Assembly: GCA_027946555.1 (NCBI GenBank)
Contig: JAPEVC010000081.1
Location: 62,001 to 126,000 of the forward strand
Source: Gnomoniopsis sp. IMI 355080
Lineage: Eukaryota > Ascomycota > Sordariomycetes > Diaporthales > Gnomoniaceae
DNA length: 64,000 nucleotides
Direction of reading: 5' to 3'
Made by a program: the position numbers and the translations under genes. Of the stretch, positions 44,914 to 57,585 are shown one piece after another. The stretch's first letter is position 1; each line of letters begins with the position of its first letter. The notes beneath the pieces were generated by a model that saw only the letters and a list, made by a program, of their open reading frames with translations, searched no databases and had not been told where the DNA came from.

Positions 44914-47900
44914 GTCATAGGCGGAGGATCAAGACTAATTGTCTGGGAGAAGCGAGGAGATGTGTGATTTTGTGAGCGCGGGGCTTCTTGCTTCCCTCCA
45001 GGCGAGAAGATGTTGAAGTGGTTGGATGACCGCTTAGGTGCCTGGTCCCTAGCGAAGGAAGTCCACATGTGTTTGGTGCATTGAGGTGTGGTCATGCAAG
45101 AATTTATTGGCACCAGTCTAGATAAGGTCTGTTCCTGTAGGACACGCTGCGGGTATCCGTTTTGTCGATCTCAGGTATGGTCCAGGCGTTGTGATCCAAG
45201 GTTTGGTGCGTGCCCGGCTGTGTTACGGACGAGAAGCGTTCCAGCTGGACGGACAGTGAACGGTGTGTTTGGGAGTACGTTGATTGGCATGGCCTCGTGT
45301 GTTAGGGCGTTGCGATATCCATGCTGCGATGCTTTACGACAGGAGGTCTCTTCGTTTGTTTTGGCATAGTACGACATGGCGCGAGGGCAGAAGCATGAAC
45401 GCGGCGGCGTTGGGTCAGCGAGCGTGTCTGATAGATTGGGCTATTTGAATAATCTTGAGCAACGTTTTTATTGTGTTACACCATACGCACACTCTGTGTG
45501 CGTTTCTTTCGACAGGCCTGATCACTCTGGTTGGGTTCTCTCTGCACCTTGGCCTGTGATGTGGGACCGGCACAGGGCCTCCTGTGGACCCCAGATTCGG
45601 GCGTCGAGCCGAGACTTGGGCGAGGAGGATTGGGACTTATGTCGGACATGCCGCGACACATGGTCACACGTCGATCTGGAGTATCGGCCATTCCGCCAGG
45701 CCCGGTGACTGCTCAGAGGGCGGGCTGAGAGCTTCACCAGATCTCTCACTGCCTCGGGAAGGGAGGGAGGACCTGTTGAGGGAAGCTTGTGCGCCTGGGG
45801 GACAGAGTTGAGACATGGGCTACGTGGTGTGTCGTGCATGTGTCTGACGCATGCGAATCTACGAGGTAGTGGATCTGCATGCCCGCCTGCGAGTTTTGTG
45901 AGGTTTCACAACACTTGGTGGATCACTCATCGCGGTGAGATGCCTCATGGCGTGTTTTTTTCTTTCTTTCTTTTGTTTCTTTGCTTGGTCTTCTGTCAGA
46001 CTCCAGAGTCCAGAGGTCTCTGGTAGGCTGCTCAGCTGTTGGTCAGAGTTTGGATCAGTACACAAGAGTAACGATTGATTGTCCAGCAGGCGTTCCCTCC
46101 GCTGTCGGGGATGGTGGAAAGGTAAAGAGAGAGAACTATGCCTCATCGTCATCCGCAGCAGCCCAGGGAATCCCATCACCTTCATTGCCCAACTTTCTAT
46201 AAGCACAGATGGAGTTTGAGGGCTCCTGACAGCCTGCAAACTTTCAGTCTTCATACAATGCTAATTCGGCCGCCGGCCAAGCCGATAGGCGCGCGCCCCC
46301 ATCCGCTTGTGACATGGTCATCCTGCTACACGCTCCTTGGGCCCTTTATAAAGTTTCTCCCGTTGAGAGATTGACCTTCATCACTAGTGTCCAAGCACAT
46401 AGAAAGCAAGACAAGAAGACAAGAATCCCCAAACGCTAGCAGAGTGGTTCGCGTGATGCAAAGTTGGCATGAAGTCGCCTTACTTCTAGAGCCGCACACG
46501 TCTATTTGTTTGCAAAGATCGACGACCCATATATTTCAGCGCTCTCAGCCGCAAGCTTTGGTACACCTTGTGCTAATCCCCCGAGCTAGGAGACAAGCTG
46601 TTGACAAGGTGGATATCTATCTACCTGAGAGAGCCTGGCCCACCCTCCTGCATTAGAGGCGACAGCTCTCACTCTGGTCCGGAACAGGAATGCCATGGCA
46701 CGCACCTGGCGTACGACTTTCTCATGCTGAACCTCGTCTCCGTCCCTCCCCTCAAAGCAGCACAGAGAAGGTCTGGGAAAGATCATAATGATTGGATCGT
46801 TGAAAGCTTGTGTCGGGGAAGAGCCTACCCGCGTCCGGGGCCCGCGCCTGAGTGGTCCACGAACAAGGCTGTGTATGTTAGAAGAGGGCATGATAGGGTA
46901 GCAATGGGACCATTTGTGCACTACATCGGGCCGACAAGGTTTGGGGCTTTGTTCCTTGTCTACTTTGGAATTCATCTACTGTTGGCGTCTTTCCGCCGTG
47001 CCAAAAAAGCAACGAGCCAGTCGCATTCACAAATGCCGCATTGGGTATACTGGCAAGGTTTGCGAATAAGGTGGTTCTGGATGAGCTGGCAAGCTCAGTT
47101 GCTTTTTGGGCATCTTAGCGTAGCAGAGGACCACAGTATGTTTCACTCGTGACAGTAGCGCCGACTGAGACGACCGAAACAGGAAATGGGCCTGGGTCTG
47201 AGTATCTGAATTCGGAGCGAGAGACGGGGAATGTTGCTTGAGGAGTTTCCTGGGCATAGCGTGACGCGAAACCCAATTACCCTTACGGCCAACTTAACTG
47301 TGTACACATAACCTAGGCAGTACGTACCTTATCTTGGATCTTGGGCCTTGGTATCATTTCGGATAGGTTGCGCAGTGATCTGTGCCGGAAAAGAGAGGTC
47401 TTGTACCGACCGTTGAGAAGGACCAGCCAAGACGTTGCCCATGTTTCGTTTGAGTGGTATTGCGGACCAAGCTGTCTTTCTCCGCCCAAGACTAGTGACG
47501 TGCAGTCGATCAGATGTAAGTCAAGATGATGGATTTTAGGTTCATCAAACTTTTGAAAAATACATCGGACGACTCGACGACCTGTCGCGACTGAGCTGTC
47601 GTCCGGTATGAGGACATGGGTCTTCACCTCGATCAAGCTACCGAAGGAAGATGCAGAGAAGGTCTGTGAGCTATCCTACATACATGTAAAAATCTTTGGT
47701 CTGTCATTGCCCAAGCCAGGTTGCACAGGGCTGTAGAAGTGCCCGAGGGATCTGTATCTGCGGCCCAAGTGGCGGCCCGTCTTGTCCACGACCAGGGGGC
47801 ATCTATATGTTCTTCTTGGCCGACTCTCTCGCAATGTATACGCCCATGCAAGCTTGTTCACCACTCAATTCGGTTGTTTCCTCGCTGTGTCACGTGGAAG

Positions 47901-48832
47901 ATCGACCGTCAGTCAAGCAACACTGCAGTGCGACAGAAGCCAGAAGCATTCTGCCTGGGGTTTCTTCTCTTCCTACCAGTCGTTCGGTCTAAGTCACTGG
48001 GCCTTGGTCTCGGCTACTGCGTGTTTGACCCTCCCTCACGCATGCGCTGCTGCTGTCGGTGGGATCTGATGCCTGTGCCCAAATACATGTAAGGCATAAT
48101 GCAGTGTCATGGCCCGTTGCTGAGAAGCGATCCAACGCAGCTCGCCTTCTCAACTCGCTTCGCATCCGGATCAGGCTGAACTTCCTAGAGCCTACATGTT
48201 CAGTTTCGGTGGTGTCATGGAAAGTGATTGGTCATGAATGACGTTTAAGGAGATGAATTTGCGGGAAGCGTAGCTACTACGTGTAGGTTTCCTCCGTCCG
48301 CATCATCTCTTGAACGGTCGTCAGCTTTGTACTGAGACATACCCAGGGACTCAGGCGCACCGTCGTAAAAAGGCTCTATTGTAAAGATGATGGTTCTGGA
48401 AGGTGTTGCGGTCCCACGTTCAGGATCTTTGAGACAACGGTGTGTCTACCTAGGATGAGACACAGATGAGAGAATTTCTGAGTTCAGATGGATCTGTCCG
48501 AACAATAAAGTCAGCCACAGGGATGATACTAAGTTTCTGAGAAGTTAGGTGGTGCACCTTATGCGTACAGCAGGGGTAGCAGTACCGTCAGATTGGTTGA
48601 ATGTTCCTGGGACAGACCGTCGAGATCCTATCCATCGCATCGCGAGGCCTACCCTATGTTGGAAGCATCGCGAAATTTGCCCCTTTTTGGGACTCGAACT
48701 TCGCTATTTTTTTTTTTTTTGTTTTATCCTGGCTGCAACATGGCCACTGGAGACTGGGGCCCTGGATCTGTCTGGGTGTACAACAAGTACACAAAAGTAT
48801 GGTTTGGGTGGCACAGCATCAAAGGCAAGCCA

Positions 48833-48875
48833 CCCGCAGTGCAGTGTCTCGGTGAAGCATGGCTTGCACTGCGGG
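48833..48875. repeat. Inverted repeat, 11-bp perfect arms
   Basis: CCCGCAGTGCA at 48833-48843 is matched by TGCACTGCGGG at 48865-48875, with a 21-base loop. It lies in the gene-free region and could fold as a hairpin in DNA or RNA. Confidence 0.8.
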
Positions 48876-51710
48876 CTGCAGAGTACCTTAAAACAAGAGC
48901 CAAGATTACAGAGAGGCAGGGAAAGCCCTCCGATTCGCACGTAGGCGGGGCCTGTGGCTGTCGAGGTGTGATGGGAACTTGATATGAGACAATAGATGCC
49001 CGCGGAGAGAGGCGGTATACCGTATATTCGCTTAACGATATAGATGGATACTGGCCGTTGAGAAGCCAGCAGGGCATCCACTTGTAGAATACCTGCTTTT
49101 CTTGATGCGGGTGGATTTTAGATGGTCTCACTCTATGATTTTCTGCTTCTTCTTTTTTGTGTTTGCATTAATGCGCACATGTAAGTATGTCATAAGTGGT
49201 GTGTTCACAGACAATCAGTATAAGCGTCAGTAGCCAACACTCTCGCCCCCCTCCTCCAACCTTGTATGACTGGGACGAAAATACACAGCATTCAAGAGCC
49301 CATCTTCCTGGTAAATAGAGGGGCCTAGTTATGACAGCATTATAGACGAGGATTACACATAGTAAGGTGCATGCGCTCTCGGGCCTCAATGGTGAACGTG
49401 GCAACCTACAGGATGCACACGCGTGCGGAGTTGCTTTGGATTGAGCCTATGTTTGCCTAGGCATCTTCTATCCGACCCATGTGGTGGTGGTGGAGAGCGA
49501 GAAATGTTGTGAGTGTTGACCAGCTGCAAGGAAAAAGGTTCCGCCGGCGACCCTGAATTTGGTGCGGACGTTTACTAATCGACGGCCATGGGGTAGGATA
49601 TGGGGAATGCACACGCGAGTCTAAAAAGCGGAGACCTGGATGATCGACAACGAACAGCCCATTCCGTGTTTTTCTTTTAATACTACGTTAAACTACATTG
49701 TAGAACTAGGATAACCTTGTCCAATATCCTGGGAAAGGGCATTTCCATTGGTTCATCAGGGGTATGATCTCCCGGCGCGGGCGTTCCACTCGACGCAATT
49801 CGCACTATTTTAGTCTGGAAAGCTGGACTGCCTTCTGTTGTTTGTGCAATCAACAGTGCTGCGTTAGCTTGGACATTCAGCCCTGTTAGAACCTCCACAT
49901 GACGCGTAAGTAGGTGTTTGGCAAGCAAATGTGGCCGTTGTGCCTATCGTGGCAGCGTGGCAGCGTGGTAAAAGGTCTTCCAATGGAAGTACTGTGGTCA
50001 TCAGATCCAGGCACTCACTAGGATACTTTGGCAGAAGATCAGGTGATGCAAACGATTGCGAATGCTACTGCAAGTGCAACACGTTGGAAGGTTTTGGAGC
50101 TGCAGAACCTGCAACCAGGCATGACAGACGGAGACGGCTGATCCGACGAACGTTGCTAGGGCGTGTTTGGCTTCTAGAAGACAAACACCAAGCCCTGATG
50201 TGCTTAGCCGTTACATTGGGCATGCCTTGATCTGTTAGGTGATATTGAAGGGCTGCGTGAAACATCAAAGTGCCCCTCATCTTCAGCTGCCCTCCGTCTC
50301 CAGCTGAAATGACAAAAGACTCACTTTGAGATGCGAAAGACGTGGGACTACTATGTAGGTCTTATGTAGCTAGTTGTAGCGTGGCTGGTCTCAGTCCCCC
50401 GTCGTATATCCAAGACACTTGTATCCTAGGTGCTTGACAGGGGTTGAATGCAAATTGAGGGGTAAAGTAGTAGCAAAGGTCTGGGGAAGTGGGTACAGGG
50501 ATCGGAATGTATTATGTAAGCGAACAGGGTGACACTCCACCACGCAACGACTGCCCAGCCCAGTGCAATGGCTCACGAGATGCTACCATAGTACACACTG
50601 CCTGCGAACGAACCTGCTGTGCAGTCAGTACTCACAGGATTATGGAGATGATTACTAGTCCATCCGCCAGTTTGCAAAGATTCAATTGATAACCATCAGG
50701 ATGGATGGGTCGACTTCTAGGTTTTTGCAATTTTGTGACCCTGGGAAAATGAAATAAAAAACATACTTTCGTTTATCTCACAATCGCTACAACCTGAGTC
50801 GACACCCAGCAACCGGCAGCCTTTTCCCGGCCCCGTGCACTGGGCCAGACCAAACGCCGCGCCGGGGATTGTAAACTGCGTCAGTGAGGCTCACCCTAGG
50901 ACCCGCACGCTTTGATGGTCGTCGCGCCCAATCTACTGCGAGTTAGGCGCGGTCCCGCCGCCGGCCGGCCTCTGTTACGTGCTAGCACCTCGTCGCAAAT
51001 CTGCCCGTCTGGAAAATGCCACAACCTTTTCGCATTGTGCGTCTGATATCTGACGTTCGCGAACACGGTACGGATGGGCTGCTCTCTCCAGGACAAGGCC
51101 GGACAGACAGTCACTCCCGCACAGACTTCAACCTAGAGACTGGGGCTATCCTGCTACAATATAGCGGCCACATCCCGTCCCTTGTCCCACGAGTGCCTAC
51201 TTCGCCAGGCTCGCCCACAAGATTTCGCCAGCTTGGACCCACTATGTAACTTTCAGTGTTGCTTTTCTGTCCTTCAGGTCAGACCCTGTTCCCAGCCTCC
51301 TTCCCCATTTTCACTTTGGACGGGTTACCCAAAGCGAACCAAAGCGCCTATGGCATTACTGAATGGAGACATAGGCTTTTACGGCGTTATGCTCAAGCCT
51401 CGATCTTGTGCTTCACAGGGCTGACGAGCACGAGCTGCTCCAACCATCCTACAATCGTCCTGGTATACTATGCAAGTAACCTCCATGGGCATAAAAAGCC
51501 AAATTCGGCCCATCCTCGGAACAGTCACGATCATGACGACATTCAAGGCCAGAAGAGGTTGTCAAAGACCCTAGACACATGGCATACTAATGCATAGGAT
51601 GTCATAGTAGTTCAACCTGGGTCTATGATATGATACACGAACCAACTTGTTGGCGATCGTCCTGAGCGCATAATCCTACTGTGTTCGTCGGACGGACGCG
51701 TAGGTACCTA

Positions 51711-51720
51711 TTATTGGCGA
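51711..51720. repeat. TAGGTACCTA palindrome
   Basis: A perfect 10-base palindrome in the non-coding stretch, one member of a family of related TAGGTA/TACCTA motifs found between genes across the window. Confidence 0.6.
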
Positions 51721-53655
51721 CTTGACCGTCACATCTTGACAAGCAACAGTCTTCTCTCAAGCATTAGGAAATTAGCACCCCACGCTACCATGCCATTGAA
51801 GGGGAGGCTCCGTCTGAGCTCTGTACCAAATTTGCATCCATGTGTGGATGCCCAGGGCGGCGTCTCAAGGTTCAGCATTGCTGTGTGTCGTCGAATTTCA
51901 AGGTATGCTTTTAAGGTTGCTCCCCGTCCCGTGGCACGTCGGTCCCATGTTTGTCATTCTTTGGGGCGCTGGAACGTATTATACGTAATCTGGCATATGA
52001 TATGGAGATCGATGACCTTTTAGCAGCTTAGTGGAATCTCAGCCTCATCACAGAGCTGGCAACGACGTTAGTATTGTTCTCGCTCATCTTGGGAAGCGTT
52101 GTCAATCTGTCACTTGGCGCCCTCCCCCCCCTTCCAAGTGAGCGTGACAGTGCCTAGACAGTCCTAGCCAATAGTGGACGGGCTATTCAAGAACAGGGAC
52201 ATGGACAAGGACTTGTTGTGTCTGTCAACATTTTACTCCACCCGCTCGGACATGACCTCTTTCGCACCTTTTCCTTGGTTTGGATGATCCTCTCAAGGGA
52301 TGTGGCGTATACATCGCGGCCAAATCTTTATTTGAGCTGTGCGTCCTCTGCGCTTTGTATGCGGGCTTGACTGTGGGTGGCTATGGACGATGGTCTCCGC
52401 ACCAATGGCCAGCAACACAAAGGGGAGGTTTTCTGGCTCCATCCCCCAACTCTGTGAGCTCGATTCTTGTTGAATGTACTGTACGGTGCACCGATTGCAG
52501 ATGCAGCAGCAATATGGGACGGTCTTGCATGTCAGTATCTTGAAGGCTTCTCACGATGTATCCAATTAATTAACACCAACGCCAACATCTCGATCAATGA
52601 ACATTGCCTCGGTAGGTATTACGCATCTGACAGATGTCAAGTACTGAAGCCCCCACGTTTACTTTAGCTGGAGCTATATGCGAGGTAGGAAACGTTACCC
52701 CACAATCCTTGACCGCTGACGCCGAGAACGCTCCATTTGGGCTTCCGGTGGGATACACAACGTGCAGAATCAAAGACACGGAAGCCACATCCACTGCACT
52801 GGACCTTGACCCTTGTCCTTTGAAGCTGCAGGGTGCTGCAGTGCTGCAGTTTAGGTCGAAGATTGAGGCCGGCGTCTGTCGCCTCTGCACGTCAACCTCC
52901 CAGGCCCCCCTGTTTGCACGGCCAACCAAAATCGTGCAGTGTGCCCGGTCTGATTGGATAGAGAGAGAGAGAGGCGAGACCAGAAAACGACCGGACTCTA
53001 TGCTATAATAGCTGCAGATGGTTTACTAAATCAGAGGTTGGGAGCGAAAGCCTACTGTAAATATAGATTCATTATGACAATACATAGTCACGGGGTGCTT
53101 TTCCCTCAATACATACTATCATTGTACATACTACGTACATAGTATATAAATCATGGGAGAATGTGATGTAGCTTTACACTGAAACATAGTATAGAAATAC
53201 TCAGCACTCGACAGGGGTCTCGGGACAGGGATTTCGATACGCCCGTTGACCTCGGCAGCAATTGAGTGCGGTTGCAGAATTGGAACTAAGTGATACTGTA
53301 CTGTAGTAGTGGACAATTGGGAGAGCCCAGTCCCGCTTCTTTCTTGCACACACACATATCCACACCAACATTCGCCCAGGTGTGGTACCCACCAAGTCTA
53401 GCCAAGACCCAACCAAATCCAGTCCATTAGGTACCGCCTGCTCTAACAATTCGTGGGCAAGTTTCCTCTTCGCCGGACTTGTTGCCCGTCTTCTCCCTGG
53501 AATCCCACGAGTCCATTCGCCCTTTCTGTGGTTCAGGAACAGCAAGAAAGGATCGCCCCGAGGAACGCTCCGTCTTGACGGCAGACTAATCACCCGTGCT
53601 GGCCTTGGCCCTAGTCAGTGTACGCAGGAGGCTGACAGGTCGAGGGATCCGTTAC

Positions 53656-53665
53656 TACCTAGGTA
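53656..53665. repeat. TACCTAGGTA palindrome
   Basis: A perfect 10-base palindrome about 560 bases before the transcription factor start codon, the circular permutation of the one at 51711. Confidence 0.6.
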
Positions 53666-54184
53666 CATAGTAGTTCATCACACCGTCACGGTCGGCCAGC
53701 CTTGGGATGCATGGACAAGGTCTTTGGGATTGGCATGGACTACCCATATGTCCTTTGACCCTCTTGCACCTCACCTCCACTTCTGCCTCCGCCCTTTCCC
53801 TCCGTCTGTTGACAAAGCATTACTGTCTGGTCCCAAGAGCAGAGGCGCTCACAGGCCCGGATTCTTAATACCTTGGTACCTACCTAGCCGCCTCTCCCCG
53901 CAGAAGGGAAAGACAACAAAGTTCCTGCGACAAGAGTCCTGCGACCCGGGCTACGCAGCAGCTAAGATCGAATCGAGGCTGACGAACGGGCGCCCGGATC
54001 ACCCTCCAGCATTGCCTCTTCCAAGGATCCATCGACTACTTATACCAAGGTATAGCTCGACCCTTTTTCCAACTAATTAGCTTCCCGACGGCCGCCGACC
54101 TCGCAAAAAGACTAGGACCCTTGCACCTGCAACCGTTTGGGCTCTAGTTCGCTACGGGTACCTAAACCCAAACTCGCGCCCTCC

Positions 54185-54316
54185 ATGATCATCGTCTCTT
54201 GCCATTTCATTAGCAAGCGCAATGTCAGCAGCTCCGTCCCAAGTCCATGTCAAGCCCACCCCTGCCCACCGTTTGCAACCAGACTTTACGCCTACATCTA
54301 CGACCTTGCTTTCTGA
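54185..54316 (+). promoter_or_regulatory. Upstream ORF overlapping the transcription factor start
   Basis: ATG at 54185 opens a 43-codon frame that ends at TGA 54314-54316. It lies in a different frame from the main ORF and overlaps its first 95 bases. The ATG context is weak (T at -3), while the main ATG has G at -3. If included in the mRNA, it would lower translation of the factor and depend on leaky scanning. Confidence 0.5.
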
Positions 54317-57300
54317 CCACAACAAGGCGCAAGACCACGCTCTGCTTCTCCATCACCAGTGCAACGATTTGAGAGTGCCTCCAGACAACACTCTCCCTTT
54401 TGCTGGCCCTCTCTCCGTTCCCTCCTACCAGGATCTCCACGAACAATCCTCGTCGTCGTCCTCGCTCACTTCCCTTCCTCAGCAAGACTATGGTCCGTCT
54501 CTGGAGTTCTTTTCACAACAGCAGCCTGCGTCCTCGTCCCTTCCAGCAGACAAACTCCCATCTGCACACTCCGTCCTGCCTCACCTTCCCGCCTTTGGAG
54601 GACCCGGCTCGTCACGAGGAAGATCGAGTATGGAGGGCTCGGACCTGGACAGTCCGCGAAGTCAACCTCACTCAAACCCCCTCGAGGACACCCAGTCCGA
54701 CGAGTTCGGCCTCACTTTGAATGGACCTAGAGATGGATCCGACTTGGGCTTCAAGCGTAAAGAGGACAAGACTGACTCTACCCCTGCATGGAGTGAGCTC
54801 AAGACCAAGGCCGGCAAGGAGCGCAAGAGACTACCGCTGGCCTGCATCGCATGTCGCAGGAAGAAAATCCGCTGTTCGGGCGAAAAGCCCGGCTGCAAGC
54901 ATTGTGTCCGTTCCAAGGTGCCGTGTGTCTACAAGGTGACTGCGCGAAAGGCCGCCCCCCGGACCGACTACATGACCATGTTGGACAAACGCCTGAAGCG
55001 TATGGAGGAACGCATTATTAAAATTGTTCCAAAGACCGATCAGGAGAACATCGCTCCTCAAGTACCCCGAGCAAATGTGAAGCCTGCCATTCCTGGGACG
55101 CTTGGGTCCGGCAAGGTCTCAAGGAAGCGAGGAGCCGAGGAGGCCTTCGGCAATGGTCCTGATCTGGATTCTTGGGCAAAGGCACCCACGACGACCAATA
55201 TGAATAGCCCATCCAAGCCGAACCTCTTCAACGAATCCGAAGAAAGGCAACTTTTGCAAGAGGGACTCGAGTCATTACCGCCAAGGGAGATCCAGGAGCA
55301 TCTTGCTGGGGTTTTCTTTGAAAATGTCTATGGCCAAGCATACCATATCCTACACCAACCTAGTTATATGAGGAAGCTAAGGTGAGTTTTGCGTTGAACC
55401 GCACCATATCTGGGGACGATCTGACACACGACACAGAGCTGGCACGCTGCCTCCTGTACTTATTCTCGCAGTCTGCGCCGTCTCCGCCCGATTTTCGCGT
55501 CACCCGAAATTGAACAGCGAACCAGCTTTCTTGCGTGGCGACGAATGGGCAGATGTGGCCCGAGAGATTGTGACAAAGCGGTATGAATGGCCCAACATCA
55601 CCGTCCTGACATGCCTCCTCCTCCTCGGCCTGCATGAATTTGGAACGTGTCATGGGGGTCGCAGCTGGGCACTAGGTGGGCAGGCAATCCGAATGGCGTT
55701 CGCGCTGCAATTACACAAAGACCTCGATTACGATCCTCAGAAGCCAGGCGTTCAACTTACTTTCGTGGATCGAGAAATCCGTCGAAGGACAATGTGGGCG
55801 TGCTTCATGATGGACCGATTCAACTCATCGGGAACTGACCGGCCGACGTTCATCAAAGAAGAGGCACTCAGAATCCCATTGCCAGTCAAGGAGAAGAACT
55901 TCCAGTTTGGCATGCCTGCACCGACTGAAAATCTGCATGGCGAAATCCCAGATACTCAGTATTCAGAGGACGGTGAGCAGGTCAATGCCAAGGAGAACAT
56001 GGGAGTAGCCGCTTATATGATCAAAACCATTTCCATCTGGGGCCGAATCATTATGCATCTCAATCAAGGAGGAAAGGAGACGGACGCCAGGTTGCTGTGG
56101 GACGAGGATTCCGAGTATTCGAGGCTGATCAAAGAAGCTGAAGATATGGCCACCTCATTACCAGAATCGCTGGTTTACAACGCGGGCAACCTCTCTTTGC
56201 ACGAAACCGATGGGACTGTCAACCAGTTCGTGTTCTTGCACATCGCCATACAGCAAAACATCTTATTCTTAAGCCGCCTGGCGGTCTCACCCGATTCGAA
56301 GACGCAACAAAACGTACCTACGGCTTTCGTCACCAAGGCCGGTGCACGCGCTTTCGCCGCTGCGAATCGCATCTCTGAACTACTAAAAGATTCGGAAGCA
56401 TACTCTACCGTCAACGCTCCATTTTTAGGCTACTGTGCGTTCCTCTCTAGTACTGTCCATATTTTCGGCAACTTTTCGGGCAATAAGACAATCGAGGCCA
56501 ATTCGAAACAACACTTGGGCACCAACATCAAATTCTTCCAGAAGATGAAGCGTGTCTGGGGCTTCTTCAACTTCATACTGGATACCTTACGTGTTCAGTT
56601 CCGCGACTGCACCGATGGACACCGGAATGGCGGGCTATCTGACCTTTCTTCAACCCCGATTTTCCAGTATGGCGACTGGTTCGATCGCTATCCAAACGGA
56701 TTGTCCGAGTCCGACTGGATCGACCCAGCATATTTGAAGAAGAAAGAGAAGGGCGAGGACGCGGTACTCGAACAGAAGCCCGAGCTGCATACTGTGGAAG
56801 AGTTCTTCACTGCCATGTCACCCGATACTCGTGACGCTTCTGGCCGCTCCAACTCCATGTCCCTCAAACGCAAGGCCTCCATCGCCGCGAAGCGCAGAGC
56901 AAGCATGACGACCCGAGAAAACCACGGCCAACAGCTGCAGTCACTGATGACAGAACTTACTCCAGAGCAAATTGCTCGCTTGCAACAACACCAGCAAGGC
57001 AATCGATATTCGAGCGCTACTCTTGGTGGCCAAACGAGCGGCGCCACGACTTTTGGTGGCCTTTCCGCGGTCCAGCACGCCAACGCATACGGCCCAGCTA
57101 TTTCGCCTATTTCACCGGTTGCCGTCGGACACAGCCAGTTCACGGGTCATCAGCAACATCACGGCATGTATAACGACATGCTTGGCCTCCAGCTTGCACA
57201 ACAGAACATGCTACAGACGCACGCCATGCTCGGCGGTCAGTTTGGCACGCCACCCGGCATCGACCCTACAACAGCGGCGGCAGCGCTCATGGATTCTCTA

Positions 57301-57585
57301 CCCGGGTGGAGCAACGGTGACCACGGTGGCAGTTCGAGCGAGAATCCCCGCGGTGGCAACGGTGTGCCTCCGCATAGTACCGGATCAGACGCTTCTCATG
57401 GAAATCCGCATCATACAGTATATGGACACGGTCACGATCCATCAAATTCATGGTTCAATATGGCGGCGTTTGGACTAGACACGCCTGAAGTTGGCGACGT
57501 GGGTGGCATGGGTGGCGGATTGGAGTTTGGGAGCATGTTCGGAAATGCCGCTGGCAATGCAGGCAGGGCTCCTGGGAGTCATTAG
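54222..57585 (+). CDS. Zn(II)2Cys6 transcription factor with fungal-specific domain
   Basis: Two exons (54222-55381, 55437-57585; 55-nt intron) give 1102 residues. A perfect binuclear zinc cluster lies at 208-235 (Cys 208, 211, 218, 225, 228, 235; C-x2-C-x6-C-x6-C-x2-C-x6-C), followed by a basic linker and a short helix (MLDKRLKRMEERIIKIV) that may dimerise. The middle homology domain spans roughly 345-680 (GVFFENVYGQAYHILHQPSY, TVLTCLLLLGLHEFGTCHGG, GGQAIRMAFALQLHKDLDYD, REIRRRTMWACFMMDRFNSS). The N-terminus is Ser/Pro/Gln-rich and the last 250 residues Gln/His/Gly-rich, typical of activation regions. The cluster region recalls the CLTA1-like regulators of plant-pathogenic fungi, from memory and unverified. 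Targets unknown. It has about 9.3 kb of non-coding DNA upstream and an overlapping upstream ORF, suggesting complex control. Confidence 0.92.

Larger units (their letters stand above)
44914..54221. other. 9.3-kb stretch without a convincing gene
   Basis: By far the longest non-coding gap in the window. I looked at frames on both strands and found none with recognisable domains, good splice-joined continuation or steady codon use. The longest frame, 53382-54080 (232 codons), is rich in Pro, Ser, Arg and Trp in a way typical of chance frames. Base composition by eye is balanced, so it does not look like AT-rich RIP-mutated repeat DNA. It contains an 11-bp hairpin (48833-48875), a 14-T run (48707-48720), several TAGGTACCTA-type palindromes near 51.7, 53.7 and 53.9 kb, and a C/T-rich leader near the 54222 start codon. 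Most likely it is a large regulatory region or long leader for the transcription factor, possibly with non-coding RNA. Confidence 0.55.

Noticed and set aside
46601..47152. A 183-codon frame in the gene-free region
   Set aside because: No recognisable domain, no splice-extended continuation, and overlapping frames of similar length on the other strand; taken as chance.
48660..48720. tRNA-like T-arm on the minus strand (AGTTCGAGTCCC)
   Set aside because: The 5-bp T-stem does not pair and no acceptor or anticodon arms can be built around it.
53382..54080. A 232-codon open frame just before the Zn2Cys6 gene
   Set aside because: Its composition (many Pro, Ser, Arg, Trp, no domain-like pattern) looks accidental, and it lies in what should be the promoter or leader of the factor. 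RNA or homology data could overturn this.
44914..54221. RIP-degraded transposon as an explanation for the gene-free region
   Set aside because: No AT-rich bias by eye, no terminal repeats, and no reverse transcriptase or transposase remnants seen. A dinucleotide index calculation would settle it.
54222..57585. Identification of the Zn2Cys6 factor as the xylanase regulator XlnR, suggested by the xylulokinase gene in the window
   Set aside because: The zinc cluster and linker sequence differ from XlnR as I know it, and the two genes are 21 kb apart with unrelated genes between.
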